From: Xylanibacter ruminicola
GTDB lineage: Bacteria; Bacteroidota; Bacteroidia; Bacteroidales; Bacteroidaceae
Direction: 5' to 3'
Assembly (NCBI RefSeq): GCF_900107775.1
Contig: NZ_FNRF01000005.1
Coordinates: forward strand, 297,852-361,851
DNA: 64,000 nucleotides
Part shown: positions 62,912 through 64,000 of the stretch, piece by piece
Layout of the letters: each line of letters opens with the position of its first letter
Numbering within the stretch: the first letter of the stretch is position 1
Translations under genes and position numbers: made by a program
The notes under the pieces: model-generated
What the model saw: only the letters and a program-made list of their open reading frames with translations
Told to the model about the DNA's origin: nothing
The model's database searches: none

Positions 62912-63832
62912 ATGGACAAGACAAAGATAAACGAGACATTGCGCAGGAATGTGGCGCTGCTGTCGAAGCAATCGGAAAGAGAGCTGGGTATGATGCCAGC
63001 CACGGTGGCACCGCTGCCATCGGTAGAGCAGGTGAAGCGTATCGTAACGTTGGTAAAGAGCATTATCTTTCCTGATTATTTTGAAAAGCGACAGCCCGAT
63101 GAGGCTATCCGCGCCTATCATATAGGTGTGTGGATGGAGGAGTTGACAACACTGCTCACCAAGCAGATTGCCCACGGACTGCAGTTCTGTGAGGACTGTG
63201 AGGCTAACAGCACCAAAGCCGAGGTATATGGCATAGCCGAGGAGAAGACACTGGCATTTATTGATGCGCTGCCCGAGATTAAACGTCTGCTTTATACCGA
63301 CATACAGGCGATGTTTGATAACGACCCTGCTGCACCTAACTTTGGCGAGGTGATATTCTGCTACCCATCGATGAACACGATGACGCACTATCGCATAGCA
63401 CATAAGTTGCACGAGCTGCAGGTGCCTGTCATCCCACGTATCATTACCGAGCAGGCACACAGCAAAACGGGTATCGACATTCACCCAGGCGCCACGATTG
63501 GCGAGTACTTTGCCATCGACCATGGTACGGGTGTGGTTATCGGCGAAACAGCCATCATTGGCAACCACGTAACGCTGTATCAGGGTGTAACACTGGGTGC
63601 CAAGAGTTTTAAGTACGACGAGAACGGAAACATGCTGAACATACCTCGCCACCCGATACTGGAGGACAACGTAACGGTATATTCGAATGCCTCGATCCTT
63701 GGACGTATCACCATCGGCCATCATTCGGTGATAGGTGGTAACATCTGGGTAACTCACAGCGTGCCGCCTTACTCGCGCATCCAGCAGAGTAAAGCTGTGG
63801 ATGTGGCTTTTCAGGATGGAGCCGGGATATAA
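62912..63832 (+). CDS. cysE: Serine O-acetyltransferase
   Basis: 306 residues. Helical N-terminal domain, HYRIAHKLHEL, then left-handed beta-helix hexapeptides with IDIHPGATIGEYFAIDHGTG (His and Asp of the active site) and GRITIGHHSVIGGN. Acetylates serine for cysteine synthesis. The EpsC-like form with a long N-terminus is common in Bacteroidota. 17 bases after pantothenate kinase. Confidence 0.9.
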   Translation: MDKTKINETLRRNVALLSKQSERELGMMPATVAPLPSVEQVKRIVTLVKSIIFPDYFEKRQPDEAIRAYHIGVWMEELTTLLTKQIAHGLQFCEDCEANSTKAEVYGIAEEKTLAFIDALPEIKRLLYTDIQAMFDNDPAAPNFGEVIFCYPSMNTMTHYRIAHKLHELQVPVIPRIITEQAHSKTGIDIHPGATIGEYFAIDHGTGVVIGETAIIGNHVTLYQGVTLGAKSFKYDENGNMLNIPRHPILEDNVTVYSNASILGRITIGHHSVIGGNIWVTHSVPPYSRIQQSKAVDVAFQDGAGI

Positions 63833-63864
63833 AAAAAGAGAGCGCTTAGGCGTTCTCTTTTTTC
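63831..63864. terminator. Bidirectional terminator
   Basis: GAGAGCGC and GCGTTCTC form an 8-pair stem (one G-T) with a 4-base loop; seven A precede it and six T follow, so it serves both converging genes. The end of the transporter gene lies inside it. Confidence 0.85.
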
Positions 63865-64000
63865 TTTTTTCCGAAGTCAGGGTCAATCTGTAGCAGACTG
63901 GCTACGATGTAGGTCATCACGCAGCAGACGACCACTATTACGAAGAAGGCTCGATAACCTACAGCCTCCTGCAGGGCGCCGGCAAACAAGCCTGGTATCA
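63846..64000 (-). CDS. C-terminus of an AmpG-like MFS transporter (cut by window edge)
   Basis: The last 50 codons of a minus-strand gene, ending TAA at 63848-63846. Hydrophobic helix with YRAFFVIVVVCCVMTYIVAS, then LLQIDPDFGKKKKE, like the end of Bacteroidota AmpG, which takes up muropeptides. Only the last membrane helix and the tail are seen, so the assignment is tentative. Confidence 0.6.
   Translation of the reverse strand, partial: IPGLFAGALQEAVGYRAFFVIVVVCCVMTYIVASLLQIDPDFGKKKKENA

Overview
The window reads as a chromosomal segment of a Bacteroidales bacterium, most likely in or near Prevotella. Most transcription starts can be tied to the Bacteroidota promoter pattern (TTTG, about 19-20 bases, TAnnTTTG), Shine-Dalgarno sites are nearly absent, and families such as DUF4827, lipoproteins with SC lipoboxes, TamL/TamB and an M18 peptidase fit that phylum. 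Both ends cut through genes.

The left 26.5 kb is one minus-strand block that encodes a contractile type VI secretion system (T6SS). Reading in the direction of transcription from a near-perfect promoter at 26479-26509, it carries tssH (ClpV), tssB, tssC, two tssD (Hcp), a PAAR-like tip protein, an exported PEGA protein, an E1-like ThiF/UBA enzyme, tssG, tssK, tssE, tssF, a ubiquitin-like protein, an E2-like ubiquitin-conjugating enzyme, two exported proteins of unknown family, a lipoprotein with VWA, transmembrane, RING-H2 and FHA-like parts, two more Hcp-like proteins, a 1254-residue VgrG with a long C-terminal extension, a 654-residue beta-repeat protein, a coiled-coil protein and a DUF4842/LruC-like lipoprotein. 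Genes here overlap by 4 bases (ATGA) at five junctions, so E1, E2, Ubl and the RING protein are wired into the same transcript as sheath and baseplate genes. Neither TssJLM nor recognisable TssNOPQR are present; the exported and membrane proteins next to E2 are the candidates for the membrane anchor. This ubiquitin-like conjugation cassette inside a T6SS operon is the most interesting content of the window.

Immediately upstream of the T6SS promoter lies a partner-switching regulatory module: a Cache-HAMP-SpoIIE phosphatase, an RsbW-like kinase and a divergent STAS antagonist, followed by decayed remnants of a second phosphatase/STAS pair. The left-edge gene may begin another membrane sensor of the same sort.

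From about 29.7 kb on the content is mostly chromosomal housekeeping: an M18 aminopeptidase, glutathione peroxidase, tRNA-Arg, a TPR sensor histidine kinase, tRNA-Ser, mutS2, a small lytic transglycosylase with a structured leader, initiator tRNA-Met, a TetR regulator with fabG, an RluA pseudouridine synthase, the TamB/TamL envelope pair, a sugar nucleotidyltransferase, a DHH phosphoesterase, glmM, groES-groEL, a candidate small RNA, sppA-lpxK-purine nucleoside phosphorylase-thiL, tRNA-Phe, pantothenate kinase, serine acetyltransferase and the end of an AmpG-like transporter. No CRISPR array, insertion sequence or phage integrase was seen.
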